A DNA stretch of 64,000 nt from NCBI RefSeq assembly GCF_000276665.1, contig NW_004955435.1, positions 573,658 through 637,657 on the forward strand, in the 5' to 3' direction. This stretch comes from Chinchilla lanigera. Taxonomy: Eukaryota > Chordata > Mammalia > Rodentia > Chinchillidae. Of this stretch, positions 9,780 to 20,812 are shown piece by piece; within the stretch, counting starts at the first letter, position 1; each line of letters starts with the position of its first letter. The position numbers and the translations under genes were made by a program. The notes beneath the pieces are model-generated. The model was not told the origin of the DNA. It saw nothing but the letters and a program-made list of their open reading frames with translations, and searched no databases.

Positions 9780-12245
9780 TGTTCTGGATAGAAGTCCTTT
9801 GTCTGAGGTGCAGTTGGCTAAAATTTTTTCTCAGTCTGTGGATTGTCTTTTCACTATGTTGCTGATTTCTTTTGACATGTACAAGCTTTTTAATAAGATG
9901 AAAATTGTTGATTGTTGTTGAGTTTTTGAAGTATTTCCAGTGCAGTCTAGGTTTTGTCCATGAACTCTGTACCTTAATCTATGTCTTCAAGACTTCTACC
10001 TACTTTCTGTTCCAGTAGATTTAATGTTTCTGTCTTAATATTTAGATCCTTGATCCATTTTGACTTTAATTTAGTGCATGGTGATAGACATGGGTCTAGT
10101 TTTAGTCTTTGACATGTGGAAAGCCAATTTTTCCAGCACCATTTATTAAAGAGTTTATCTTTTTTCCAGTGAATGTGTTTGGCCCTTTTGTCAAAAATAA
10201 GGTGGCTGAGTGTGTTTGTAGTTGTGTTTTTCATCTTCTAATCTATTTCACTCAGAGATCTTTTTTCTTTTTTGCCAGTACCATGCTGATTTTATCACAG
10301 TGGTTTTGTAGTATAATTTCAAGTCTGTGTTGCCTTTGTTGCCCAGAATTGCTTTTGCTATTCTAGGTCTCTTCTGGTTCCACATGAACTTTAGGAATAT
10401 TTTCTCTAGTTCTGAGTTATTCTAATGGTATTTTCATTGGGATTGCATTAAATCTGCATAACAGTTTCGGGAGTATGGCCATTTTTACTATGTTGGTTCT
10501 TCCTATCCATGAGCAAGGGATATCATTCCATTTTCTGATATCCTCTTCAATTTCCATTTTCAGAGTACTGTACTTTTCATTGTACAGACCCTCTATGTCT
10601 TTTGTTGGATTGATTCCCAAGTATTGCATTATTTTGGATGCTATTGTGAAGGGTTGCTTCCCTAATTTCTCCCTCAGTGAGTTTGTTGTTTGTGTACAGT
10701 CATGCTATTGATTTCTAGGTATTGACTTTATATCCAGCTATGCTACTAAATTTGGTTATTAAATCTAGAAGTCTTTTGGTGGAGTTTTTGGAGTCCTCTA
10801 TGTTGAGTATCACATCATCTGCAAATAATGATAATTTAACTTCTTTCTTTCCTATCCTTATTCCTTTTATTTCTCTTTTGTCTAATTACTCTGGCTAATG
10901 TTTCCAGAACTATATTGAATAGTAGTGGTGATAATGGCCATCCTTGTCTTGTTCCTGATTTTAAAGTGAAAGCTTTCAGTTTTTGTCTATTTAGTATCAT
11001 GTTGGCTGTCAGTTTGTCATAGATGGCTTTTATCAGGTTGAGGTAAACACCATCTTTTCTGCTTTTCTGTAGGGTTTTTTATCATGAAGGAGTATTTGAC
11101 TTTGTTAAAGGATTTTTTTGCATCTATTGAGATGATCATGTGATTTTTGTCTTTGTCTCTGTTGATATGGTGTATTATGTTTATTGATTTGCCTAAGTTG
11201 AACCATCCCTGCATTCCTGGGATGAATCCCACTTGGTCATGGTATATAATCTTCTTGATGATTTGCTGCATTCTGTTTGCTAGTATCTTATGAGAATTTT
11301 TGCATCTGTTTTCATTAGGCAGGTAGGTCTATAGTTCTTTTTTGATTGGGTCTTTCTCTGGTTTTGACAGCAGGGTAATACTTGCCTCCAGGAATGAGTT
11401 AGGGGAGTATTGCTTCCTTTTCAATTTCATTCAATAGATTGAGTAGAAGTGGCATTAAATTTTCTCTAAATTTCATGTAGAATTCAGCAGTGAATCCATG
11501 AGGACCTGGGCCTTTCTTTGTTGGTAATTTCTTAATTACATTTTCAATCTCATTAACTGATATTGGATTATTCAGAATTTGTATAGCTTCTTGATTCAGC
11601 TTTGGTAATTCATACATATCTAGAAATCTGTCCCTTTCTCTGTGTTTTCCGTCCTATGAGAGAAAAGATTTTCTTAGTAGGTATTGATGAGCTTCTGAAT
11701 TTCCACCAGGTCAGTAGTGATTTAACTCTTCTGATTCCTCATTGCATAAACTTGAGGTTTTTTTCTTTTTTTTGATAAGGTTGGATAAGGGTTTATCAAT
11801 TTTATTTATTCTTCTTAAATGCAACTCTTCAATTCATTAATTCTCTGTATTGTTTTCTTAGTCTCCATTACATTAATTTCTGCTCTGATCTTTACAATTT
11901 TCTCCCTTCTTTGGGCTTTGGGCTTGCCTTGACCTTCTTTTTCTAGAAGTTTGAGATGCAATATTCGGTTATTTATTTGTGCTCCTTATGTTTTCCTGAT
12001 GTGAGAATTCCCTGGTATAGATTTCCCTCTCAGGACTGCTTTCATTACATCCCATAAGTGTCAGTATGTTGCATATGCATTCTCGTTTCATTGTAGATAT
12101 TGTTTAATTTCTTCTTTAATTTCATCTGTGACTCATTGGTTGTTTAGAAGGGTGTTATTTAATTTCCATGTGTTTATGGAGGTTTTGCAATTTCTCCTGC
12201 TATTAATTTCCAATTTCATTTCACTATGGTCAGATAATATGTATG
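9780..12245 (-). pseudogene. L1 ORF2 remnant (endonuclease tail, reverse transcriptase, C-terminal domain)
   Basis: Successive minus-strand open pieces at 11399-11617, 11017-11271, 10417-10629 and 9974-10234 are the expected parts of one L1 ORF2. In order they carry the LP.KK.PGP.GFTAEFY region, the [11 protein letters not shown] and SIDAKKSF motifs, the thumb-side 'DIPCSW' region, and the C-terminal 'WCWKNW' region. The pieces lie in different frames separated by stops, so the protein is not encodable as it stands. In an intact element the product nicks target DNA and copies L1 RNA into DNA at the nick. This copy is dead. Confidence 0.93.
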
Positions 12246-12264
12246 GGATAATTTAAATTCTTTT

Positions 12265-13861
12265 GCATTGTATGCATGTATCTTTATAATATGATGCTTT
12301 TAACTCTTTTGGGAAGATATCTAGAAGGAAAATAGTTGGATTAAATGGAATCTCTAGTTTCAGTTTTTCAAAGAATATCCATACTGGTTTCCATAGTGGG
12401 TGTACTACAGTTTGCATTCCCACCAACGATACAGAAGGTTTTAATTTTCACTGCAGCCTGTCCAATATTTGTTATTGTTTAATTTCTCGATGATGGCCAT
12501 TCTTTTTGGGGTGAATTTTAATCCTGACATTGTTTTAACTTGAATGTCCTTAATGTCTAGTGATGGTGAACGTTTTTTCATGTATTAATCGTCACTTGCA
12601 ATTCTTCTTTTGAGAAGCATCTATTCATTTTGCTTGTTATTTTTTGTTATTTTTACTTGGAGGGTCTAATTTTCTGTGTTGTTTATGTAACCTGGATATT
12701 AGTTCTCTATCTAAGGAACATTTAGCAGAACGTTTTTTCCAGTCTGTAGGTTGTCTTTTCAGTCTGTTAACCGTATCTATTGTTGTGCAGAGCTATCTAA
12801 TTTGATATCGTTCCATTTGTTGGTTCTTAGTGCTATTCCTGTGCAGTCAGGATTCTGTTCAGAAAGTCCTGGCTCTTTCCCGTGAATTCGAGAGTTTTAC
12901 CTATTTTATCTCGTGCTTGCTTCATCAGCACATATACTGAAATTGGAACGTTACTTACTTTATCTTTCAGCAGGTTAAGTGTTTCTGTTTTAACATTTAG
13001 TTCTTTGATCTGCTTTGATTTTATTTTAGTGACAGACACAGGTCTAGATTCAATATTCTGAATGTGTATAGTCAGTTTTTCTAACAGCATTTATTAAAGG
13101 GGTATCTTTCCTAGTCTAGTGTGGTTTTGATGCTTTTTCTGTTTTGTTTTTGAAAAGGCTATTTATTAACACAGCATCCTTTGTTCTAATGGCTCTTGCT
13201 GGCAGCTGCCACAAGTCTAGTGGTTCAGTCTAGAGCTCTCTGCCTCTGAGGTGTCATCTTCTGGCCTCCACCTTCGTGCTTTCCTTCAAAGACCAGATGG
13301 CTGAATGTACTTTGTGCTGTACCTGCATCCTCTATTTTATTCCATTGATCTTCATGCCCGTTTCTGTACCAGTAACATGCTGTTTTTATCATTGCAGCTT
13401 ATAATAATATAACTTGAAGTCCAGGATTGTGATTCCTCCTGCTTTGCTGTTATTGCCTACGATTGCTTCAGCAAAAGCTATTCCAGGTCACTTTTGATTT
13501 CATTTGAATTTTAGGATTTTTTTCTCCAGTTCTATGAAGAATGGTTTTACTCTCATTCAGATACATTAAATCTGTGTACCAGTATTGGATGTATGGCCAT
13601 TTTGACTGCATTGGGTCTGTTTAGCCAGGAACAGAAGTAGTAATAGTGGATTTCTTTGTCTTAGTCCTGATTTGAGCAGGAAGACTTCCATGTTTTGCCA
13701 AATTAATATGATATTGTTTTAAATGGCTTTTATTAGGTTGTGGTAGAGTCCTTCTATACTTATTTTCTTCAGTGTGTTTATCATAAAAGAACTTTGAATT
13801 TTGATAATGGCTTTTTCCTTGTCTGTTGACATGATCATATGCTTGTTGTCCTTTCATGAGG
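12265..13861 (-). mobile_element. Older L1 LINE fragment, antisense
   Basis: It repeats the 3'-to-5' order of the neighbouring L1: 3' UTR-like sequence near 12290-12500, the ORF2 C-terminal part (open piece at 12833-13090), the thumb region near 13380-13610, then, after an internal deletion near 13620, part of the RT domain up to 13860. It is more diverged than the 8470 element and carries a small retrocopy insertion at about 13141-13268. Confidence 0.88.
13141..13268 (-). pseudogene. Short 5'-truncated processed retrocopy inside L1 (parent unknown)
   Basis: About 125 bases here do not belong to L1 and break the L1 text between 'gatgctttttctg' and 'caaagaccagatggctgaa'. On the minus strand the insert ends with AATAAA (TTTATT at 13163-13168), about 15 bases before a degenerate A-tail (GTTTTGTTTTTG on plus, 13141-13152). 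These are marks of a reverse-transcribed mRNA 3' end. Imperfect flanks (GATGCTTTTTCT and CGTGCTTTCCTT) may be the duplicated target site. The parent gene was not recognised, and the piece is mostly 3' UTR. Confidence 0.55.
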
Positions 13862-14250
13862 TTTTTGAGGGGACACCTAGACACAAACCGTAACAGGAGA
13901 GAATGGGAACAAAGCAATTCCAGAATCCAGCAGGGCAAACATTAAGTCTTGTAGCTCCATGTCCAGCCTCCAAAACAATCTGTGCCAGGATGTGAACTCC
14001 AAGGCTTGGGTGGCTCCACCTCTAGGGCACTGCCAGTGGTTGTAACTACGGTGGTTTCTCTCTTGCGCCAGCTTTGTTCCCTCCTTGCAGTTTTCCTCAG
14101 ATGATTCACATTCCTGGCTTCTCTAAACTTCTGAAGTCTCCTCTGCACCGTCAGTTTCACACTCACAGCTTCAGGCATTGCCCTCTCAGAGGCACACTGC
14201 CTGGCCTCCCAGGCTTTCTTCTGAAATCTGGGTGAAAGTCTTCCTGACAC
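13862..14250 (-). mobile_element. MaLR internal sequence plus LTR edge
   Basis: AATCCAGCAGGGCAAACATT (near 13924), the 'gtagctccatgtccagcctc' stretch, and the 'ccaaggcttgggtggctcc' block are the gag-like internal part of a mammalian MaLR retrotransposon in reverse orientation. At 13868-13893 it joins a 26-base stub with the typical MaLR LTR start (TGTTACGGTTTGTGTCTAGG on minus), after which the LTR is cut off. The internal part has an open minus frame (13942-14253), but it is not a known intact protein. Confidence 0.7.
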
Positions 14251-14719
14251 CATAACTCTTGCATTCTTTGTGGCCCAGAATTACCTTTGCTATTGTAGAT
14301 CTCTTCTGGTTCCAAATGAATTTTAGGATTGTTTTCTCTAATTCTGTGAGATATGCTGTTGGAATTTTGATCAGAATTGCATTAAGTCTGTCTAACAGTT
14401 TTGGAAATATGGCCATTTTCACTGTATTGGCTCTTCCTACCCAAGAGCAAGGGATATCTTTCCATTTTCTGATATCTGCTTCAAGCTCCTCTTTCAGAGT
14501 ACCATAGTTTTCAATGTAGAGGTCTTTTACTTCTTTTGTTAGATTGATTCTGAGGTTTTCCCTTTTTCTGGATGCTATTGTGAAAAGTGTTGTTTCTCTA
14601 ATTTCTCTCTCAGTGAGTTTGTGAGTGCTTTCAATGGAGTTTTTATTCTCCTGGATATCTGCTTCAATCTGTCTTATGGATTCCATTTCTTTCCTATACT
14701 GAGCATTCATGGATTTCAT
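14186..14719 (-). pseudogene. Open 177-codon ORF1-ORF2 fusion with MaLR tail
   Basis: Residues 1 to about 30 are a charged, coiled-coil-like stretch of the L1 ORF1 kind (MNAQYRKEMESIRQIEADIQ). From about residue 33 to 147 the sequence matches the ORF2 region after the RT palm (LTKEVKDLYIENYGTL, 'DIRKWKDIPCSW', 'KFIWNQK'). The last 30 or so residues come from the MaLR piece. The frame stays open through both joins. No catalytic residues are present. I see no evidence that it is translated, and it is best read as a remnant whose deletion happened to keep frame. Confidence 0.6.
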
Positions 14720-16130
14720 AATTTTCTTAAGCTCTTCTTTTCTTTTTATCTGTATCTGCCCTAGAGTCCTTAAGCATGGTTTTTATTGTGGACACCATCT
14801 CTGCAGTTATCTGAGAAATTATTTCTGATTTGATTTTTCTAGAGCCTCATTTAATTGCTTTGTTGTTACCACTTCAGAGAGGCCAGGTGAGTGGCTTTCA
14901 GGTTGTCCCACCTCATTGTCCCCTGGGTTTGCCTTTGGTGAACTGGATGTCTGGGGTTACATCTTGTTTAAATGTCTTCTCATTTTCTTTCCTTTTCTTT
15001 CTTTGGTTTTTTGTAGTTTAATTTCTGGGGTGATGCTTGTAAATTGCCTGTGGTTTGTTGCTTTATTGCTAGTATTTAGGACTCTTAGGAAATGACTACT
15101 TCTCCAAGGTATTTTCTAGGATTTTGAGTGTGTTGCAAGATCCTACCTCTTCAGTTTGTTGGGGAGAAGTTGCTGCCTGCTTGGCCTAGCCTATGGTTCT
15201 TTTGCGCTGTGCCACGGTATTTTCTATGAGCCTTAGTCAATCGCAGTCTAGGAATACCAGGAAGAATTCCTGTTTAGAACAGTTATGTCACTTTTGCTAA
15301 AGTAGGGTACCATCAGCAATAAGAATAGCATCAAACATCCTAGAAAATAACAAACTTAGTTAAACATTAATTTGCCACTTTTATGCTTATGAACTAGGTT
15401 TGTGGTTGTGTAACAAAATCTAAAACAAATCAGAAAATTATTTGCAGTATATAAATCCCTAATATGTCAATTTTTCCCTCAGGGGTTAAAATTTAAAAGG
15501 GGTTATGGAGAAAATAGAGAATTAGTAGAAGAAGAAGACATTAGAAGTAAGGCTGGAGGACAAAGGGGGATCAGGCTAACTTTGGGAAACTGGTGCAGAA
15601 GGATGGAGGGAAGGGGAGAAGGGAGAGAGAAAAAGAAGAACAGAACAGAATCACAACCACAAAGAGGCAAGAAACCACATTCACACTCATATAAAAAGAA
15701 GATCAAACAATGAAGGAGGAAAGAACCCCCCTGAAAAAAGCCAACCCCTCCAAAAAAGAAACAAAAAGCAAAAAACAAAACCACCACCACCAACAACAAA
15801 AAACAAACAGGAAAGAGGGAGAAAGAAAAAAAAAGAGTCCACTGCCATGTTTGTCTCTGCTGTCCATAGTAGACAGTGTGTGGAGACAGAGTCCTGATCC
15901 CTGTTCACTTATCCCAGCAAGCCAGCAGCAGCTCTCTGGCAGGGTAGTGGATACGCTCAGTGAGCCTGCACCTTCTGGCTGAGCGTCCAGTCTCATTTGA
16001 CCTGCAGCAGTCAGCACACCTACTGTGGGCCTGAGCCCTGCTGGGAGCTGCTAGATGGAGCCAAGAGCTACTCTGAGTTCAGCATTTCAGAGGTGAATCT
16101 GGGTGCAAGTGTTGTGGTAATCATTCCTGG
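14250..16130 (-). mobile_element. L1-derived element with internal deletion (5' UTR-like, ORF1-like, ORF2 end), antisense
   Basis: Reading on minus from 16130, a GC-richer 5' UTR-like part leads to a C/T-rich tract (15830-15490), then an ORF1-like segment up to about 14633. This joins directly to ORF2 sequence equivalent to 10300-10680 of the other L1. Endonuclease and most of the reverse transcriptase are absent. This layout resembles half-L1 (HAL1-type) elements or a single internal deletion. The 3' side runs into MaLR sequence at about 14250, so the L1 3' end is missing. The 5' UTR call rests on position and composition. Confidence 0.6.
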
Positions 16131-16310
16131 GAAGACACTCTTCTGATGGCTGATGGATAGCAGGTTAGAGATGAAAGAGCGTAGGGACAACACAGATTGT
16201 TGGTAGATTAATTTAGTAGCACTTCATAGAAGGTAAAATATATGTGTTGATGACTAACAAGTAACCTTTCAAACACTCAGGGGGTGACGTGTATATTCAT
16301 TGAGGCCACC
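16131..16310. other. Unique sequence
   Basis: No recognised feature. Confidence 0.5.
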
Positions 16311-16311
16311 A

Positions 16312-16505
16312 CGATAGTCAGACAGATCTGGTCTTAATTCTATCACTTAGACTTTGGGCAAGGTTTTTAATTTCTTCATTTTCTTCTCAATTTCCTTATG
16401 TGAAAAAGAGAATAATATTTATCCTGTGCAGTAGAGTCGAAGATTAAGTAAGAGGGGTAAGAAGACCACTTAGAACAATCTCAGACAAACAGCAAGCACT
16501 CTCAA
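16312..16505 (+). repeat. MIR SINE
   Basis: 'gatctggtcttaattctatc', CACTTAGACTTTGGGCAAGG, a T-rich 'tcatttt...' stretch, then 'aaaagagaataatattt' and 'aagtaag' follow the MIR core order on plus. It is ancient and diverged. Confidence 0.75.
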
Positions 16506-16733
16506 ATAAAGGCTTTTTTTTTTTTTGTATTATTATTTCTAAATGACAGATGTGATTTTCAAACAGTTTGCTCAGTTTAATTCTGAAATGAATGCACAGT
16601 ATCTGTGGGTTATTCATATTTGTCACACACCTACCTAAACCTCTAGAGAAAACGGAACAATAAGGACAATAGTCAGCATAGACCATGCAAACAGAGTCAA
16701 CTATTGGGTTTCTTAAATTTATAAGGCAGTACT

Positions 16734-16881
16734 CAGGGCATGTTCCTTTTTTTTTTAGAAAAAGTTTTTTTCTGTTTTTTTGTTTTTCTTCCGGTACCAG
16801 GAATTGAACTCAACAACCTTGCACTTGCCAGGCAGGCGCTGGGCCGCTGAGCTAAATCCCCAGCTCCAGGGCATGTTCCTT
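16734..16881 (-). mobile_element. ID-type SINE with 15-base target-site duplication
   Basis: The body (16749-16866) is flanked by perfect CAGGGCATGTTCCTT (16734-16748 and 16867-16881). In reverse complement it starts 'gagctggggatttagctcag'. Its tail is T-rich on plus with (TTTTTG) interruptions. Confidence 0.95.
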
Positions 16882-16991
16882 CTTGCTTAGTCAGATCCCA
16901 TTCTCCTGCCATTTTAGGCTTGAAGCTGAGGGTCCAGGCTGAAGGCAGAGGAGCAGAAATAGCAGTTTCAAAACATCTAGTGCCGCAGACA

Positions 16992-17131
16992 GTGAGAAGC
17001 CCTTAGCTGTTTTTTTGTTTGTTTGTTTGTTTTTTTCTTCTAGTTCCGGGAATTGAACTTATGAGCTCGCACTTGCCAGGCGGGTGCTGTGCTGCTGAGA
17101 TAAATTCCCAGCACCCGTGAGTAGCCCTTAG
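16992..17131 (-). mobile_element. ID-type SINE with 15-base target-site duplication
   Basis: Flanks are GTGAGAAGCCCTTAG (16992-17006) and GTGAGTAGCCCTTAG (17117-17131). The tail is (GTTT)n on plus. The body has the usual 'cacttgccaggcgggtgctg' block in reverse. Confidence 0.95.
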
Positions 17132-17494
17132 GAGAAAACACTTGCCAGAAGACACACTTCAAAATCCTACCTCCCAAGTGGTTAGAAGCAAGAACACCTG
17201 ACACACTAGGACTCTGAGTTCATTCAGAAAATCCTCTATTTACAATTTGTGGAGAATTTTAGGAACTTTATTTATTTATTTATTAATTTTAGGGAACTTT
17301 CAAAAAATGGAGAAAAATCTTAGAAGACAGATGTTTCAGCTATGCCAGGCAGATAACTTAGTGACCTCATGAAGCTATTTTTTAAAATGGGAAGTATTGT
17401 CTTTGTGTTTCTAAATAAATGGATTTAGGAAGAGTCTTTTAGCACTAACATGTGATCAAGGACTTCTGTTTTGTGATCAGTGGATTCCCTGTAC
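17132..17494. other. Unique sequence with short (TTTA)n
   Basis: A (TTTA) run of about five units lies at 17267-17286. It is bracketed by a near-repeat of 'aggaacttt' / 'gggaacttt'. No gene. Confidence 0.55.
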
Positions 17495-17640
17495 TTGTTT
17501 ATTTATTTAGTTTTCTGAGACAGGTTCTCACTATGTAGTCCAGACCAGCCTTGATCTTGTTGTGTAGACCAAGATGGCCTTGAATTCTTGATCCTTTTGC
17601 TTCCACAGTTTAAATGCTGAGATTACAAGCTCACCTCTAT
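17495..17640 (-). mobile_element. B1-type SINE, diverged
   Basis: 'tctgagacaggttctcacta', 'gtagtccagaccagccttga' and 'aatgctgagattacaagc' are the reverse complement of the 7SL-derived B1 body. The middle shows a small duplication around 'gtagaccaagatggccttga'. Confidence 0.88.
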
Positions 17641-19400
17641 TTTTTTTTTTTATTTTTCATTAAGGGACAGAAAATTATCCTTAAGAGAATTTTTGTGCAA
17701 TCCTGTAAACACATTTGCCAGCTGAAGAAGGAGGATTAGGACTCACATTATGCCAGGGTTTGGAGCAGAATTCAGTTGTGGGTGGTATGTGACTCTAACC
17801 CTGTCCATTCCTGTATTCACCTGCTATATCATGAATATTGGGTCTCAGAGAAGCAGACAGGTAAGAATAGCACAACACATATGAAATTGTACAGATGTGC
17901 AGACTAAGATTAGGCTAATATTGATAACCCAGTTGGCAGAACCTTTTTTAATAAAGCAAAACAATTACCCATAACAAATTTCAAGGGAAATGTCCAACCT
18001 ACTTAAAATAAGAAGTTGCCCTTGGTTATGCAACACTTATTTATACTTAAATAGTTGCTCTGTATTGCTTATTAGCAGCTATGTTTATTCATTAAAGTTA
18101 GTCCCGAACAGGCTTGTTCTTGTCAACTTTTTTGTTAATCCAGTTTATAAGACTACATTTTGAGCCATTGCTCAAACTGTATTTGGGGGAAAATATTTCA
18201 CAATTCAATTTGAAATGATTTGGTCACATTGAATTTCACAAATGAAGAAATCGAGGAGCAGACAAATTAGTATGTTCAAAACGCTGTCCTGGGACTGGTA
18301 GCAACCTCCTACACATGGAAAGGTGGGCAACTGAGACAACAGGTGATACTCGCTGAGACAGTACTTTAGTAGTAAGCAGCGGTGAGTTAACGTCATGAAA
18401 CCCTAGCAGAAAAATGGCTGACCATAATTAAATAATAAATATTCTTCAAAGGCTGTAAGCGTCGTTTATGATCCTGAATTTAGGCAAGAAGTTCAGAAGG
18501 AGAATGTTCAGCAAAATTTGTCAGCAGCAAGGGAAAGGTACATTTCAATTTGATAAATTCAACTTCGTGCCTCATCAGAATTTCTACTTCTGATGAATGG
18601 ATTATCTCCGCCTCCAAGTGCCTCCGTCCTCTCTGTTGCTGATGCTGCTCTTTGGCATTTCTCTGTGCATTCACGTCTTACTGTAGGGAGAAAGGCGGAG
18701 AACGGGGAATCAGTCCTGGCCAGGACGTGGCCTCTACCTGCAGCTCTTGGAGGTGCAGCACAGGGCAGTTCAGAGGGAGTCGGTGTTATCTGTTGGTTTG
18801 CACCTTCGCTTGGACCCCAGTGTGGTCCTCCAGTGTTGGTGCGTGGTTGCAGGCGCCGCGGAGAAGTTCGCCTGAGCTGCTCTGAAATGTAAGTCCTACC
18901 AAGATGAGCCGTCTCTTTCCTGTTAAAAACTTGTTCCACGGAAACACAGAATTCACATTTTAAAGAAAAAATAGAATAGTTTAAACAGACGTAGTAATAT
19001 TGTTTTATCTTGGCAAACATTCCTGTGTCATGTGTAGATACAGACACACTTGTGACTTATTCTCTAAGTATACTTTCTCAGTAGCTTATGGGAACAGATG
19101 GAAAGGCAAACTGCATAGCCTTCCTTCTGGCTAAACTGACTCCAAGACCTTGGTTGTGACCATCACTGCTCAATCCTCCGTAATTAGGATCAATGTGAGA
19201 GTCAAGAGTTAGATGAAAGACGTTCTTGCTCACAGAGCTAGGCACTGCCTGCCGATCCTGACTTCAATAAAATCTGGCTTGTTTGTGTCACCATACATGG
19301 ACAGATGATGACAAACAAAGCTAGTTAGCAACTTAAATTGTCGATAGATAGGCTTTTAATGGGAAAAATAAGTTATCCCTATTGTCTAAAATGTCTGGAA
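17641..19400. other. Unique sequence, no gene recognised
   Basis: Repeat-poor. A mildly CpG-containing part at about 18590-18890 has open frames on both strands (99 codons plus, 162 codons minus at 18559-19047), but no domain, no codon pattern that I trust and no flanking splice signals. Confidence 0.5.
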
Positions 19401-19414
19401 AATAACCTTCTCTT

Positions 19415-19500
19415 CCTTCTTTTCTCCCATCCTCCCCCTTCCCTTCCCTTCCTTTCTCTTCCTTCCTTCCTGTCTCATTCCCTCCCCTCCATCCTTTTTA
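19415..19500. repeat. C/T-rich low-complexity tract
   Basis: About 85 bases of TTCCTTCC/TCTTCC-type polypyrimidine immediately ahead of the SINE pair. Confidence 0.8.
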
Positions 19501-19743
19501 CTATAGACATTTTGTTGTTGTTGTTGTTGTTTTTCTCTGGTACCAGGAACCGAACTCACGACCTTGCGCTTGCCATGCAGGCGCTTTGCCACTGAGCTAA
19601 ATCCCCAGCCCAAATGCAATCCTTTTTTTCTTTTTTTTTTTTTGTTTTTTTTCTCCGGTACCGGGAACCGAACTCACGACCTTGCGCTTGCTAGGCAGGT
19701 GCTTTTGCCACTGAGCTAAATCCCCAGCCCTCTATAGACATTT
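19501..19743 (-). mobile_element. Two ID-type SINEs within one target-site duplication
   Basis: Both SINEs, 19513-19610 and 19623-19730, are on minus and separated by only CAAATGCAATCC (19611-19622). The duplicated target CTATAGACATTT occurs at 19501-19512 and again at 19732-19743, outside the pair and not between them. The 19623 copy keeps several CpGs and differs from the 9341 copy at only about three body positions. Confidence 0.9.
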
Positions 19744-19870
19744 ATTGAGCACCTACTATATGCTAGCCATGTGAACCATGTACTGATGATGCAGTAATAA
19801 CTAAGATAAATACGATGTCTACCACCTTAGCACTTGTAGAAATTAATTATATTACATTTATAAATAATTA
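19741..19870 (+). repeat. Ancient mammalian interspersed repeat fragment
   Basis: TTTATTGAGCACCTACTATA, then 'tgctagccatgtgaacc' and 'gatgcagtaataactaaga', resembles the common mammalian 'ttattgagcacctactatgt' repeat (L2/MIR-related class). The family is not resolved. Confidence 0.5.
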
Positions 19871-20384
19871 GTTAAAGATGTTTTCGAGAGAGTTTGGGGT
19901 GATGGGGGAGTACAGCAGGAATCTGCTCTGTGGTCTTAGGGAGTAATGAGAAAGTTACATTTAAACTACATCTTAAAGAGAGAGCAAGACACGTGGTAAA
20001 GGGCTGGAAGTGGGCCAGGCAAACAGGGTGTGTGTGAGGAAGAAATGTCCAGGGTTAAAAGTTTGCAAAGTCTCTGAGGGGGAAGGAAAGCTGTGTGTCT
20101 CAGGAACAGAAAGACAGCAAGGGGAGGGGGGGCAGACTTGTTTGGATGGACTGTAAGGGGTGCCCGGTCAGGCTGGCTGTCTTTCCCTGGGGCCCACGTG
20201 GAGCTGTGTAATATTTCAAGAGCGCACAGTGTGTTGCAAAGTTTTGACTTGGAAGAGTGACGGCGTGTGATTGGACTTTTCAGAGGGACAGGCTGCAGTG
20301 TGGGGAAGGAAACAGAGACCAGAGGCAAATCCGAGGAGAGCAGGTGAGAGTTTCCTCAGGTGGCTAGGATTAGCGTGGTGGTAA
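19871..20384. other. Unique sequence
   Basis: No gene. A 120-codon minus-strand open frame (19966-20328) is Pro/Ser/Leu-rich without motifs. Confidence 0.5.
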
Positions 20385-20812
20385 TTTCCTGTGTCAGTTT
20401 ACCGCGGCTAAAAGTGCTCGGCTGTCTGGATAAATATTTCTGATGTTTCTGTGAGATGTTTCTGGAAGAGGTCAGCGTTTGAAGTGGTTGACTGGTAGAG
20501 AAGATGGCTTTCCCTGTTGTTGAGGATATGAACAGAGAAGACCAAGAGGATGATGAAATTCCCTCTCTGCCCAGCTGCTTGAGCTAGAACACCAGTGTCC
20601 TGCCCTCGGTGCCGGTGGGTCTGGGACTTCAAACTCTGACTGGAGCCTACGCCATTGGCTGCCTAGCTCCAGTCCTTCAACTCCACCTCTGGCTTTCCTG
20701 GGTTTCCTGCCTGCATTGCAGCCTGTTGATCATGGAACTTTTTAGCTTCCATAATTTTGTGGTCCAATTCCTTATAATAAACTGGAACATATGTATGTGC
20801 TATAGTTGAGGT
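20385..20812 (+). repeat. Ancient mammalian LTR-like repeat, family unresolved
   Basis: The order GGATAAATATTTCTGATGTT, 'ctgtgagatgtttctggaag', 'gactggagcctacgccattg', CTTCCATAATTTTGTGGTCC and 'aattccttataataaac' matches a widespread mammalian repeat that ends 'cctccataattgtgtgagcc'-like. I know the shape but cannot name the family with certainty. Confidence 0.6.

Larger units (their letters stand above)
8470..12250 (-). mobile_element. L1 LINE, 5'-truncated, inserted antisense
   Basis: On the minus strand the order is the end of the ORF2 endonuclease, the reverse transcriptase, the ORF2 C-terminal part, then a 3' UTR with a purine-rich tract (8560-8660 on plus is C/T-rich). Key remnants are the endonuclease Ser-Asp-His at 12226-12234, the RT palm motif around Asp at 11122-11124 ('DAKKSF'), and the second RT aspartates in FADDV at 10811-10825. 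Truncation falls just upstream of the endonuclease Ser-Asp-His, so about 2.5 kb of ORF2 and all of ORF1 and the 5' UTR are missing. It is interrupted by an ID SINE (9341-9439). Confidence 0.95.

Noticed and set aside
18559..19047. 162-codon minus open frame
   Set aside because: No motif or homology recognised. Composition explains the lack of stops.
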